From Limnephilus marmoratus (taxonomy: Eukaryota; Arthropoda; Insecta; Trichoptera; Limnephilidae), in assembly GCA_917880885.1 (NCBI GenBank), contig OU862933.1, forward strand, positions 4,883,452-4,947,451: a DNA stretch of 64,000 nt, read 5' to 3'. Under the pieces are notes generated by a model. The model did not search any database. It was not told where the DNA came from and saw only the letters and a program-made list of their open reading frames with translations. Positions 53,641 through 63,175 of the stretch are shown here, piece after piece; within the stretch, counting starts at the first letter, position 1, and each line of letters starts with the position of its first letter. The translations under genes and the position numbers were made by a program.

Positions 53641-53644
53641 AACA

Positions 53645-53950
53645 GAAAAAAGACAATGGTCGCAACTGGGACTCGAACCCAGACCTTTCTTCTAACCGGG
53701 ACGTGCGCGTTAACCAATTTCGCTATTGCTGTATTCGGAACCCCAGCTGAATATTAAAAAGTTTCAAAAATTTCTATCACTCCCGTAAATTTGAAACTGC
53801 AAATCTCAGCGTTTAAAAAATGAAGACAATATTGGTAGTTCTCAGTGGAAGCATGATATAGCCGAATCGGATAGAGATACACTAGCTCAGTTGGTAAAGT
53901 TCCACCCGGCAAGGCGTAGGTCCTGGTTTCGTGTCCCAGATGTTATCGTA
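53645..53950 (-). repeat. Two tRNA-like units in one repeat
   Basis: On the minus strand two tRNA-like sequences lie about 150 bases apart. The upstream one (about 53880-53945) carries degraded boxes, and the downstream one (53659-53731) has box A TAGCGAAATTGG and box B GGGTTCGAGTCCC. On the plus strand the distal unit reads TAGCTCAGTTGG, so it could equally be a plus-strand tRNA-like head. Acceptor pairing is poor in both. It could be a dimeric SINE or two separate SINE heads. Confidence 0.4.
53733..53824. repeat. 92-bp near-exact direct repeat, copy 1
   Basis: It starts ATTCGGAACCCCAGCTGAAT and ends GTTTAAAAAATGAA. Copy 2 at 55834-55925 differs at one position by eye. The flanks of the two copies are unrelated. 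Confidence 0.95.
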
Positions 53951-54270
53951 TCTCTTTCTGATTTTTCTGTTTCAGATTTTCGATTGAGTTTCGTTTATAT
54001 TGTCTTCATTAATTAAAATACTACAATTGGAGGATTTACTCATTAAGTTAAAAATTCAAATAAAAATATACAAATTTGGTTTAAGAGAACACACGTGCTT
54101 TTAAATCGCTAGCTAGATATTGTCTGCCGAGTGCCGAGTTCTCGTAATTTGAATGACTCAACTGTCTCTGATCTATCTTCGGCACACGTTGTAACCGACA
54201 TTATGTGACACGTGTACAGCATAGACAACAAGAACAATGATAGAACTGGTACATACAGAGTAGTGGTAGA

Positions 54271-55428
54271 CAGCGCCGGATCTGCCATACGTTCAAAAAC
54301 GTGCAAAAACCTGGCGCCAACTCCGAAGGGGCGCCGTGAAAAAATAAATATTGTATTAAAATTTGGTTATAATATTACCTGAATCGTTTAAAAATTACCC
54401 ATAGTTCGAAATAATTATTACGCTCTAGCAACACTTTCCAAAGAAACAGAATGCGCACGCATCAGGTTGGTATCAACGGCTTACGAATTTATAGTCAGTT
54501 ACAGAATTTTTTTACAAATTCCATATATTTAGTGTAAACGTAAGATCTATTTTTCCATATATCTTTTACGACGAATGGGTGCGATCCAAATTCAATAACC
54601 AATCACAGCGCGGTATTTTTGTTCTAGTGAATCAAACAAACCGACTTGGGCCTTTCAAAAAGCTGACAATTTTAGTTAGCGTATGCTCGCTATTGTTTTA
54701 TTTTGTACGATTTAAGTCTCTAGGAGAAGGTAGTTTAAGACCATTTTCTTATGAAATCTTCAGTAAATTCCATTAACAAAAACATCGCACGGTTTGCAGG
54801 ATTTGCAGGTTGCAACGTGTTGACAGTTTCATCATTGATTTGACATATTATTTGAAGTTCGTTAAATGTATAATTAATATCTATTAGATTTGTTATTTTA
54901 CGGTGTCAGTGTAAGCGTCTTTCGTAAGCCGTTGATACCATACGTCAGTGTTTAGTGTTTGTATGGTGTTTGTTCGCTCAACACAGAACACAGGGGAAAT
55001 GCAAGGTACGAATTTGAGGTTATATTCTTATTAGATTTTTAAATTTATGACTAAATTTCTATTGGTTGTTAGAGGTTATAAAAGTACTGTGGATTACAAT
55101 GAATAGAATAATAATTTAAAAAAAACTTTCAGGTTCGCAGAATCTAAAACGTAGAATTAAAGAGCAGAATGACATAAAAAAACTCGTTTCCATTTGGAAT
55201 TTTTTTATTCCAATTTCTCCAGCACCGATAAAAAATGATGTCCTGCGCAATGGCGTTACAATGGTCCCGAGCATTTTGAGCTGATTTTATTTGATAAATT
55301 AGTGTAAAAAAAAAAATGAAATAAAAAAAAATGGGGTGAACGAATTTTTAATCAAAATAAAAATGTAGGGGGGGGGGCGCCATCGGTATCTACTGCACAG
55401 GGCGTCAGATTTTGTAAATCCGGCCCTG
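54271..55428. mobile_element. hAT-like element with perfect 8-bp target duplication
   Basis: GTGGTAGA occurs at 54263-54270 and 55429-55436. The ends are CAGCGCCGGATCTGCC and, inverted, CAGGGCCGGATTTACA. Sub-terminal GGCGCC motifs occur at both sides (near 54313 and 55376). There is no transposase frame, so it is a 1.16-kb non-autonomous hAT. It encloses an inner TIR pair at 54468-54940. Confidence 0.85.
54468..54940. repeat. Inner 20-bp terminal inverted repeats
   Basis: TGGTATCAACGGCTTACGAA at 54468-54487 and its exact reverse complement at 54921-54940. It may be a second element nested in the hAT or the hAT's own sub-terminal repeats. No target duplication was found. Confidence 0.85.
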
Positions 55429-55436
55429 GTGGTAGA

Positions 55437-55833
55437 TACATTACAGCAACATTGTCATCAAATGGCCAATAAACCCCATTTTGTTTTTTGACATTTGAAT
55501 GATCCCCGTAAAACGCCAATTCTTGGTCCGTTTGAAGTTTTTTAATCATTTTCTTTTCACCGGTAATCTAGATTTAAGTTATTTATATATATACATACAA
55601 ATAATAACGTTAAATGCTAAGTAGCTGGAAAGTCCTCATTCATTTGGCATTTGGCTCGGGACATTTTAATTTCCTCGGGTTTATTACCGTCTTCCTGTCT
55701 TCCTGTCTTCCTGAATTCTTAAATTAATCTATTCGAATTACTGCAATTGTATTACTGACGCTTTTACCTCTTCCGGGAAGAAGACGACAAACATTTGTCG
55801 GAAATGGGGAGGGTGTTAAAAAATGAGCAATGA
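55437..55833. other. No recognised feature
   Basis: Short spacer. CTTCCTGTCTTCCTGTCTTC microsatellite-like text is near 55691-55713. Confidence 0.4.
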
Positions 55834-55925
55834 ATTCGGAACCCCAGCTGAATATTAAAAAGTTTCAAAAATTTCTATCACTCCCGTAAATTTGAAACTG
55901 CAAATCTCAGCGTTTACAAAATGAA
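55834..55925. repeat. 92-bp near-exact direct repeat, copy 2
   Basis: Same as 53733-53824 except GTTTAC for GTTTAA near the end. The two copies bracket the hAT-like element but lie outside its target duplication. Confidence 0.95.
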
Positions 55926-56335
55926 ATATGAATAATTCTTTCACAGGTAAAGCAGAAAAATGTTTGTTTGTAACAAATGGAAACTCTTTATGAGCTCTGG
56001 GGCCAAAAAAATTTACGCATCTTGATCTGACTGGAATTGTATTTTAAGAAAAAACCCGTACGCCGAGAAATTTGTACAAAAGGTAATTTACCAAATTATT
56101 GCTGTCACTTTCGCTCTTACTCCCCCGACCACTGAGCGAGAGGAACAACTGCACCTCAGGTTGATAATACCTAAATAAAATAATCAAAATCGAAGTTTTT
56201 AATTCCCCATTTTTCTCCTCCAAAACTGGACGTTTTTAAGATTTTTTTACTAACTGTATAAGAAGAAAATACTTTATGTCTTTTTCGTTATTTGTTTTTG
56301 GGGTGTTATGCCGTGTTGCTCTACCTCCTTCTTTA

Positions 56336-56376
56336 GTCAACGTTTCGGATATCGTTGAAGTGTCCATCATCAGGTC
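56336..56376 (-). ncRNA. Hammerhead-ribozyme-like motif, left arm
   Basis: The minus-strand counterpart keeps CUGAUGA and GAAACGUU, but stem II has one mismatch (GGACA/UAUCC) and stem I one mismatch (GAC/GAC). It is probably a weaker or inactive version. Confidence 0.35.
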
Positions 56377-56417
56377 AGATCCGGCAGATTTGTCGGATGT
56401 TCGGATCTGCCGGATCT

Positions 56418-56458
56418 GCCCTGATGATGGACACTGCAACGATGTCCGAAACGTTGGC
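56418..56458 (+). ncRNA. Hammerhead-ribozyme-like motif, right arm
   Basis: In RNA order: GCC, core CUGAUGA, a bulged U, stem II GGACA/UGUCC (5 perfect pairs), core GAA, stem III A-C with G-U, U17, then GGC pairing with the first GCC. Stem III is only two pairs with no loop, so folding as a dimer would be needed, as described for Penelope-like hammerheads. The extra U after CUGAUGA departs from the consensus. Confidence 0.45.
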
Positions 56459-56512
56459 TAAAGAAGGAGGTAGCGCAACACGGCATAACACCCCAAAAAC
56501 AAATAACGAAAA

Positions 56513-57365
56513 TGCTTTTGGTCTTGAAAATCTTAAAACGTATCTACTTTATGTCTGTACGTTTTGCATTTAAAAAAAAAACCTTCTCTAGTTTGTATGC
56601 TGTACGTCTATTGAAGGCATTCAAATCAGGCAATTTCGATTTTTTGAGGGTCCTGACTCCTATAAGAAGTTATTTATCAAAAAAGTCTAAATGCACCGAT
56701 ACGCCAATGGTTGATATCTATATTATATTAAAACATATTTGCAGTAGTGTCAAAATCCAGAGAGGAAATCAGGGAATACGTTTGTATGGACAAAGCGCCG
56801 CCCGGTTTCCTGCCCGTGACATAATCTTCCCATACAGCAAAGAACTTCTAAATATCTATTTAAAATTACATGTTTTTCCATTGTAAATAAAATTCAATTG
56901 ACGAAACTAGTCTCGATATAGGTACCAACAAAACAAAACACTTATCCTTGCAGTCTGGAACTCAGTAGTAATTGTAGTTATCAAATCTAACGGTTCCTAT
57001 TCTGCAACTCCAATCATATAACTTTATTAACAAATGTATGCAGGTAGCTAAAGGAATAAACGAGACGGCCAAAAGAGGAACTAGCAAACGAATTGATCTA
57101 ATTTATCTAATGGCAAGGAAATAACAAACTAATAATCCAACGAAATTGGGGTAGGTACTTTACCTGACAGATTTACCTTCTTATATGAACCCGTTCCATT
57201 TTTAAAGTGTAATAAACAAAAGCGATGGCGATGTTTTGACAGACGGATTATGGGGTGAAAATAAATGTTTTGGAGGGGAAAACTTTAAGAGGATAGGACA
57301 GTGTACATTCGAGTGGGCCGACTGTATATATAATATATAATGGATTTTTTAGGATATTGTTATAT
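56513..57365. other. No recognised gene
   Basis: The plus frame at 56512-56886 (124 residues) starts within the palindrome and shows no motif (a KFPARDIIFPYSKELL-like end). It might be a scrap of an element protein. The rest is AT-rich spacer. Confidence 0.3.
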
Positions 57366-57369
57366 TAGC

Positions 57370-57612
57370 TCAGTTCAGATTGGTAGGACTCAAAGTTTCG
57401 CCCTGGTGAAAGACCGCCTTTCAGAATTGGCGTATTGCTTGAAACAGCTTCCGCCATGTTTGGTGACCAGATTTGAATATCAAGGTTTCTATGTACCCAA
57501 CTTTTCTCTTTCTCATCTCCTTCTCTTCCCACTCCCTTCAGCCTCACAAAATACTTCAAATGAGAATGGCGCAGTCCCACTGTCTCCCAACAGGTTATCA
57601 GTTGGGACTGAA
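57370..57612 (+). mobile_element. SINE S1 fragment, diverged
   Basis: A plus-strand body without the tRNA head: CGCCCTGGTGAAAGACCGCC, TTTGGTGACCAGATTTGAAT and GCCTCACAAAATACTTC. It is cut off at GTTGGGACTG with a short A tail. Confidence 0.7.
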
Positions 57613-58256
57613 AAAACTCAAAATAACAACATAGAGGGGAGACCTGTCCCGAAATCGTATACCTAAGGTAGAAACTCTGTAGTTAAGTAAATTAAAATGA
57701 AAATCGGTTTTCAATAATTATTTTTATTAATGAATTAACTAAGGAACCAAACACGAAAGAAACAAATCTTAGTCATAAATATATGAAAAAAAATAAACAC
57801 CTCTAATATTTATGATTTTACTTCGTGGGGTGGGTAAAACCGTATACCGGGCTTGTATTGTATAAAATGCAGGCTTAAAACGGCCTAGGCCTTTTGTCGT
57901 AGATAAAGCTTAATCTTGATTGTTTCTGTATTTATAGACACTGTCTTCTAATGTGAATTTCGGCACCCCATAGGTAAACGAATAAAAATAAAATCTGCAA
58001 TGGAAATATTTCGGGTCAAAATCTGGCCGGTTTTACCTCATACGGTTGTGCCCCGAGAAAAAAATACAGACATTCTTTCACAAATGTAAAAAATGATACG
58101 AAAATCACCCAAAAGTTAGACGTAAAAAAAGGTAAAATATATATTTTTTTTAGTATTTGACATTTTAGTCACCTGCAAATTATAATAACTTCACTATTAA
58201 TCAAGTCAATTCCGTTATGGAATCACTTCTTGGATAAATTCTTTTAAAACTAATAT
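57613..58256. other. No recognised gene
   Basis: AT-rich. GTAAAACCGTATACCGGG near 57834 and CCGGTTTTACCTCATACGG near 58029 are inverted relatives and resemble the stem at 60729-60766. They may be ends of an unknown small element. Confidence 0.35.
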
Positions 58257-58257
58257 A

Positions 58258-58676
58258 AGACGACCTCCGTAGTCCAGTGGCTAAGACTCTTGACTCACAT
58301 TCCGGAGGTCGCGGGTTCGAACCCGGCATGCGCAAATAAATTTTATTTGATTAATTTGTGTTATTTCACAATTAATTCATTTAAAATAATATATAGTATA
58401 TTTGCGGCATGTTCCAGAGTGGAAGATACTATTAGTATCGCCCTGGTGTAAGACCACCATTCAGAATTGAAACATTGCTTGAAAATGGCTTTAGCCGTGT
58501 TTAGTGACCAGATCTGAATAGCCAGGTACTTCCCAACCTTCCTCTTCCCCACCTCCTTCCACCTTCAGCCTCACAACATACACCAATTGGGGATGCCATA
58601 GTCTCACTGGCTCCAGACGGGAGCAGTTGAGATTCTTGTGCGGTATTCACTGTAAAAAAAAAAAAAAAAAAAAAAA
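58258..58676 (+). mobile_element. SINE S1, best-preserved copy
   Basis: A complete plus-strand copy that serves as the reference for the family. The tRNA-like head at 58262-58333 has box A TAGTCCAGTGG (58271-58281) and box B GGTTCGAACCC (58314-58324). A linker TTTTATTTGATTAATTTGTG and the body follow. It ends in an A23 tail at 58654-58676. The pristine boxes and long tail suggest recent activity. Confidence 0.9.
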
Positions 58677-58749
58677 AGTTATATCCAAACATTACAAAAC
58701 TCCCTTACAAAATTGTTAAACCATAAATATACCAATGCACACAGAAGCA

Positions 58750-59260
58750 ATACTAAATTATAATATACAAGTCTCTGAATGTTTTACTGTCAAGAGGATT
58801 ATTGTTTTATAATATTGTAAGTCAACATCTTATATTGTCTGATTCCTTGTATAGGGAAAGAATTTTGCATAAACATAATACAAGATTCACTCAAAATGAA
58901 GGATTGGTGGTTCCGAAATGTACCAATAAATACGGTGAAAGAACCCTAAACTATATTGTACCCAGAATATTTAACAAACTACCAACGACAATTAAAAATA
59001 TAAACATATTTACAGTTAAAGTCAAAATCTAAGGAAATGGCTATTAGATACTGAAGATTATATTGAAGCCCTACCGAAGATCTTGTTTTCCTAATTGGAA
59101 TTCAAATTCCAAGGAAATGAAAAATCATCATAAATTTGTATTACTTTATGCATATTAAACTCTAGAAGTACTTGTTGTTTATATTCATTTGTTCATATTA
59201 AATTCATTTGTACCTATTTGTTATATAAGGCTTATTATACTACTTTTTACATATTTATAT
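58750..59260 (+). pseudogene. LINE protein C-terminus, plus strand
   Basis: The frame to 59032 has RFTQNEGLVVPKCTNKYGER and IVPRIFNKLPTTIKN, a LINE C-terminal form closely similar to the opposite-strand element at 59561-60286. The 3' untranslated remainder runs to about 59260. Confidence 0.65.
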
Positions 59261-59266
59261 TTATAC

Positions 59267-60392
59267 TTTTTTTTTTTTTTTTTTTTTTTTTATTTATTAA
59301 ATTTCAGAATACATTTTGTACAAAAAATTTGAGTAGACCCACAAAGCTGTCATATGGCAGCTTGTCTGCAGGTTCTAACAATTTAAACATTCTTAATATA
59401 ATATCTAAGAAAATATTTGTAAATACATTTATATTTTTAAGGAAACATTAGAATAGATCACATAGTAATATTAGATAGTTTAACTTACAGCTATAAATAT
59501 ATAAGATATTTCAATATACCTGCCTAATAACAAGATATGTAGGCAGCTATATTAAGATATTCAAAGATACATGGAGTTTTCGTTCATTAACCATAGTTTT
59601 ATCATTTTAGGACATAGTCTCTCATTTTTTTCAAATTTTATGTTTTTATTAATTTTATTGAAAATCACTGGTATTAGATATTCAAGAGTACGGCTTCCAT
59701 ATTTATTTAATATTCGAGGAGTTTTTAGGCCCTTTCCTTCTCTGAATCTTGTGGTATGTTTGTGTACAAGTAGGTGTTTGTAAGGGCTTTCCCCCATATT
59801 GTCCATAATAGTAGTGAACCAGTGAAGACCTTTTATTGTAAGTAGGCTCTCTGAGCCATACAGTAATTTTAAGTTATGTCTCTGTTTGTAAATATTTGTT
59901 GTGACAATTTTTTTAATTATGGCAGTTTGTAAATTTTCAATATATTTAATGTAAGTAGTGCTTGCATGTCCCCAAGTTCGAATACCATATCTAAGGATAG
60001 ATTCGACCATAGAAAAATATATGAGTTTAAGAGTACAATGAGGCAAAATAAATTTTAATTTGTAAAAAATACTAGCTAAGGATCTGAGCTGGTTACAAAT
60101 TTTAGCCACTTGTTTATCCCACTTAAAATTGTTATCAACAATTATTCCCAGATAAGTATATTCATTTGTATAATCGATTTTTTCACAGTCACAAACATTA
60201 ACAATTCCTCTATGTATACAGTCAAAGCTATGAGCGGTTATTTTAGGAACATTCCACATTTTCAAACTTGGTGATTTTATGTACATGCATTTGGTTTTTT
60301 TAACATTAATAATTAATCCTACATCATGAGCCCATTTGAGAAGCTCGTTAAAATCTCTTTGTAATTCTTGTATATTATACTCTTCTGTAATT
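59267..60392 (-). mobile_element. 5'-truncated LINE with poly(A) tail, minus strand
   Basis: The T run at 59268-59291 is the poly(A) tail on the minus strand. The 3' untranslated part covers 59292-59560 and coding sequence runs to about 60392, where homology stops. A classic truncated LINE insertion. Confidence 0.8.
59561..60392 (-). pseudogene. LINE reverse transcriptase, C-terminal third
   Basis: Open from about 60392 (IQELQRDFNELLKWAHDVGL, then INVKKTKCM) through the Met at 60286 to the stop at 59561. It contains YTYLGIIVDNNFKWDKQVAK, ESILRYGIRTWGHAS, RFREGKGLKTPRILNKYGSR and LIPVIFNKINKNIK. The catalytic box lies upstream and is missing. The frame has no internal stop, so the copy is fairly young. 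Confidence 0.85.
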
Positions 60393-60394
60393 TA

Positions 60395-60570
60395 ACCAAT
60401 TTATCTTTATTGTTAATTTACCATCAATATTGTACATACCTACATACTGTTTACCATTGTACCATGTTATTGCAAAAATGTGGTCTTTATTAACCTGCTG
60501 ACAAATTACATAAGTAGTTTAGCAGGTTTGAATGTTAATAAATAAATAAAATAAAAATAAAAAATATCTG
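60395..60570 (+). repeat. LINE 3' tail, plus strand
   Basis: CATACCTACATACTGTTTACC, GCAGGTTTGAATGTTAATAAA and an (AAATA)n end at 60538-60570. It is only the untranslated tail of a LINE. Confidence 0.55.
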
Positions 60571-60728
60571 TAAAAATTACATCAGGACACCTCACCAGCA
60601 TGTGGCATATCACCAGCGAGCAGACATGTACCAACAAGTTTCTGCTGAATTGCGTTGGTTTCGGAGTCGTACACGGGTGGTTGCGTAGCGGGAATATTAA
60701 TAGTAATAATTTTTTTAGAGTAATACGA

Positions 60729-60766
60729 TTTTACCCCTGTGTACGGTTTTGTACACCGGGGTAAAA
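60729..60766. repeat. Hairpin, 16-bp stem with one mismatch
   Basis: TTTTACCCCTGTGTAC (60729-60744) against GTACACCGGGGTAAAA (60751-60766) with a 6-base loop. Confidence 0.9.
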
Positions 60767-60769
60767 CCC

Positions 60770-61145
60770 CAGAAATTTAAACTTAATACTCCTACTGAAA
60801 ATATTGCAAACCCGCAATCTCTTGCGTAGTCGATTTTTAAATTGAAATAAAAAAAAATTAAGCATAATAATCTTTATTTTACTTATAAAAATATAATCAG
60901 TTTAGTTTTCTTAACTCTATACAATAAACAAAACTTAATCACAACCTCTGTTTCATAATTAATAAAATATAAATAAAAATCCTCCAAAATTGGCATAAAA
61001 ATCTCAGGTTTGGCTCTTATTGAGATCACAATAAAACTATGTATTAAAAATAATTAACTTATAATATTTTCTGTACAGGAAAGATACACTATGTTCGAAT
61101 AATCCACACAAATGAACTTTTTGCATTTACATACATTTTTACGGT
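60770..61145. other. No recognised feature
   Basis: AT-rich spacer with an A9 run and no open frame of note. Confidence 0.45.
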
Positions 61146-61350
61146 TCCATGACAGTTCATCCTGCGACAATTCATCCGGCGACAGTTCATCCTGCGACAG
61201 TTCATCCTGCCGACAGTTCATCCTGCCGACAGTTCATCCCGCCGACAGTTCATCCCGCCGACAATTCATCCGGCGACAATTCATCCTGCCTGATCATTTA
61301 GAAGATTTTTTCTTCAAGTAAGTATGCAAAGAGGACATACGGCCGTACAA

Positions 61351-61425
61351 CCTAACCTAACCTAACCTGACCTGACCTAACCTGACCTAACCTAACCTAA
61401 CCTAACCTAACCTAACCTAACCTAG
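61351..61425 (-). repeat. Interstitial insect telomere repeat, 15 units
   Basis: Fifteen pentamers: twelve... mostly CCTAA, with CCTGA at units 4, 5 and 7 and CCTAG as the last. On the minus strand this is TTAGG, the insect telomere repeat. It begins exactly where the left foldback arm ends (ACGGCCGTACAA). Confidence 0.95.
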
Positions 61426-61580
61426 CCGTGTTTGGTGACTAGATCTGAATAGCCAGGAAGATACGTTTTCCACATCTCCTTCCCCTCGCCACTACCTTCA
61501 GCATCACACCATACCAAAATTGGGGATGCCATTGGCACTCACTGGCTCGAGACGGTTGGGACTCTTGTGTTTTTTTTTTT
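61425..61580 (+). mobile_element. SINE S1 fragment fused to the telomere array
   Basis: It starts mid-body at GCCGTGTTTGGTGACTAGAT directly after the last pentamer and runs to GACTCTTGTG and a T10 run. The 5' half is missing. Confidence 0.75.
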
Positions 61581-62036
61581 AAATCAGTCAATTCACCCTA
61601 AAAAGATGGTGTTAATTTCAGATAAAAAAGTTATATTAGATGCAAGTAGGAATCTTTACCGTTCTTTGCTAAGCCGAATGCACTTATAAGTATGTCGTAT
61701 TTTGTTATTCACGCATGTTTCTTCGGAGAGTCGAAATTATTGTTAGTAAAATATTTTTACAGCGGATTTCCACTCAAGATGCCTTCAGATATAAGTATAT
61801 CGATTTTGGTTGTACGGCCGTATATCCTCTTTGCATACTTAATAAAAATCTTCTAAATGATCAGGCAGGATGAATTGTCGCCGGTTGAATTGTCGGCGGG
61901 ATGAACTGTCGGCAGGATGAACTGTCGGCAGGATGAACTGTCGGCCGGATGAACTGTCGCAGGATGAACTGTCGCCGGATAAATTGTCGCAGGACGAATT
62001 GTCGGGTCACCATTTTTACATACTTGAAAAATACTT

Positions 62037-62259
62037 TCGTGATTGGTCGCGCGGACTACGTATGTAGTCCAGGATCTTTGCGGAGCTACCGTTACACGTC
62101 CGCAAGCGATCGGCGCTTGCGCTGCATTGAGTGCGTCTCTCGATAGTTCATTTAAAAGTACCTAGCGGCATGTGAAACTAATGCTTAACATTTTGGACAA
62201 ATTTTTTATTTAGTATTAGTGGACTACATATGTAGTCCACGCGACCACTGCAGGGTTAA
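62037..62259. mobile_element. piggyBac-like MITE
   Basis: The right end reads GGACTACATATGTAGTCCAC, GCGACCACTGCAGGG, then TTAA (62256-62259). The left end has the inverse TGGTCGCGCGGACTACGTAT from about 62043, with its outermost bases decayed. Each end contains its own palindrome (GGACTACRTATGTAGTCC). CCCTN...NAGGG ends at TTAA are the piggyBac pattern. No transposase is present. Confidence 0.6.
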
Positions 62260-63175
62260 AATCATTAATTCTCTTTGTGACAGCCCTGAATTATTGCAAT
62301 TGATTTCGTTTCATGTTCCTGTTTCATAGAATCACACGAACTCAAAATATCTGTCACTGCATCAATCATGTCCATGCCAATAATTCGTTTATGAACTTCA
62401 TTATACAACGCACACACATCTCAGGTAACCAATATGCAGAAGTAGCAGATATATTCAATAGCACCACAAAATAACTTACAAAAAATCATTTTACATATTT
62501 TTTTAAAACAGTCAGTTTTATTTTGTTTAAATGTAAATTTTAGTTCATTTATAAAATATTTTTACGTTGGGTAATTATTTTGTAGTCCACTTACATAGAT
62601 ATTTGTACAGTAATTAAAAAAATAAGTAAATAAACATTGCATTTGGCTTGTGGTATAGTGCCAAAAGTGAGTAGGATTGAAGATTTTTTTATGGTTTTCA
62701 GCATTCTAATGTGCAAAATATACGATCCTATAAGTAAAAAGATTTTTTGAATACTTTTACAAAGATCCATAGCCTTTTTTAAATTTTGTCTGGTAAAAGC
62801 TATGACGGCCCACCCTATTGAGGATCGTTAAAGTAAGGGATATTTTGGAAATGACGAAAATACCTAATAGATGTAATTTTGTAATATTAAATTTTGTAAA
62901 GAAGAGGAAACGTGGAATTATTATGTTTATCAAAAGAGCCATGCACACATTATGATGATTTGCATAATTTTTCGTTTCAGTTTCATTTTAGTGTTTTACT
63001 TTATAACCCATAATTTTGTGGCTATAAAGACTATGGAAGATAAAACAAATGGACGCTCATACTTCCCAAACTCCATTGATAAGCATTTTGTTTTACCTGT
63101 AACGTTATGACTTCACCCATAGAATAAGGTAGCACATTATAAGGGTCCCACAATTTTCAAAACGATGGTATAATA
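62260..63175. other. No recognised gene
   Basis: AT-rich. The minus frame at 62757-62948 is unrecognised, and TGTAGTCCACTTACATAG near 62582 hints at another scrap of the MITE family. Confidence 0.35.

Larger units (their letters stand above)
56281..56512. mobile_element. Large palindrome, probable inverted Penelope-like termini
   Basis: The arms are inverted copies of about 110 bases (TTATTTGTTTTTGGGGTGTT at the left, AACACCCCAAAAACAAATAA at the right) with a short centre around 56390-56400. A diverged piece of the same arm, GTTGGCTGAAGAAGG...CCCAAAAAC, lies at 10327-10372. Each arm contains a hammerhead-like motif. Hammerheads in the terminal repeats of Penelope-like elements are known, hence the assignment. 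No polymerase is present here, so it stays tentative. Confidence 0.55.
61151..62008. mobile_element. Foldback element with minisatellite arms
   Basis: The left arm (61151-61350) and right arm (about 61809-62008) are inverted copies. Each outer part is about nine 15-16-bp tandem units of the type GACAGTTCATCCTGCC. Each inner part is a unique segment (TGATCATTTAGAAGATTTTT through GCAAAGAGGACATACGGCCG). The loop contains the telomere-type array, a SINE fragment and about 230 bases of other DNA. The architecture recalls foldback (FB-like) transposons. No transposase is present. The frames at 61112-61321 and 61949-62146 are minisatellite artefacts. Confidence 0.8.

Noticed and set aside
56276..56573. 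Three small proteins on both strands of the palindrome
   Set aside because: All are readings of the inverted repeat; the RNA-level motif explains conservation better.
61112..62146. Cys/Ser- and Asn/Cys/Arg-rich small proteins
   Set aside because: They are translations of the 15-16-bp minisatellite arms.
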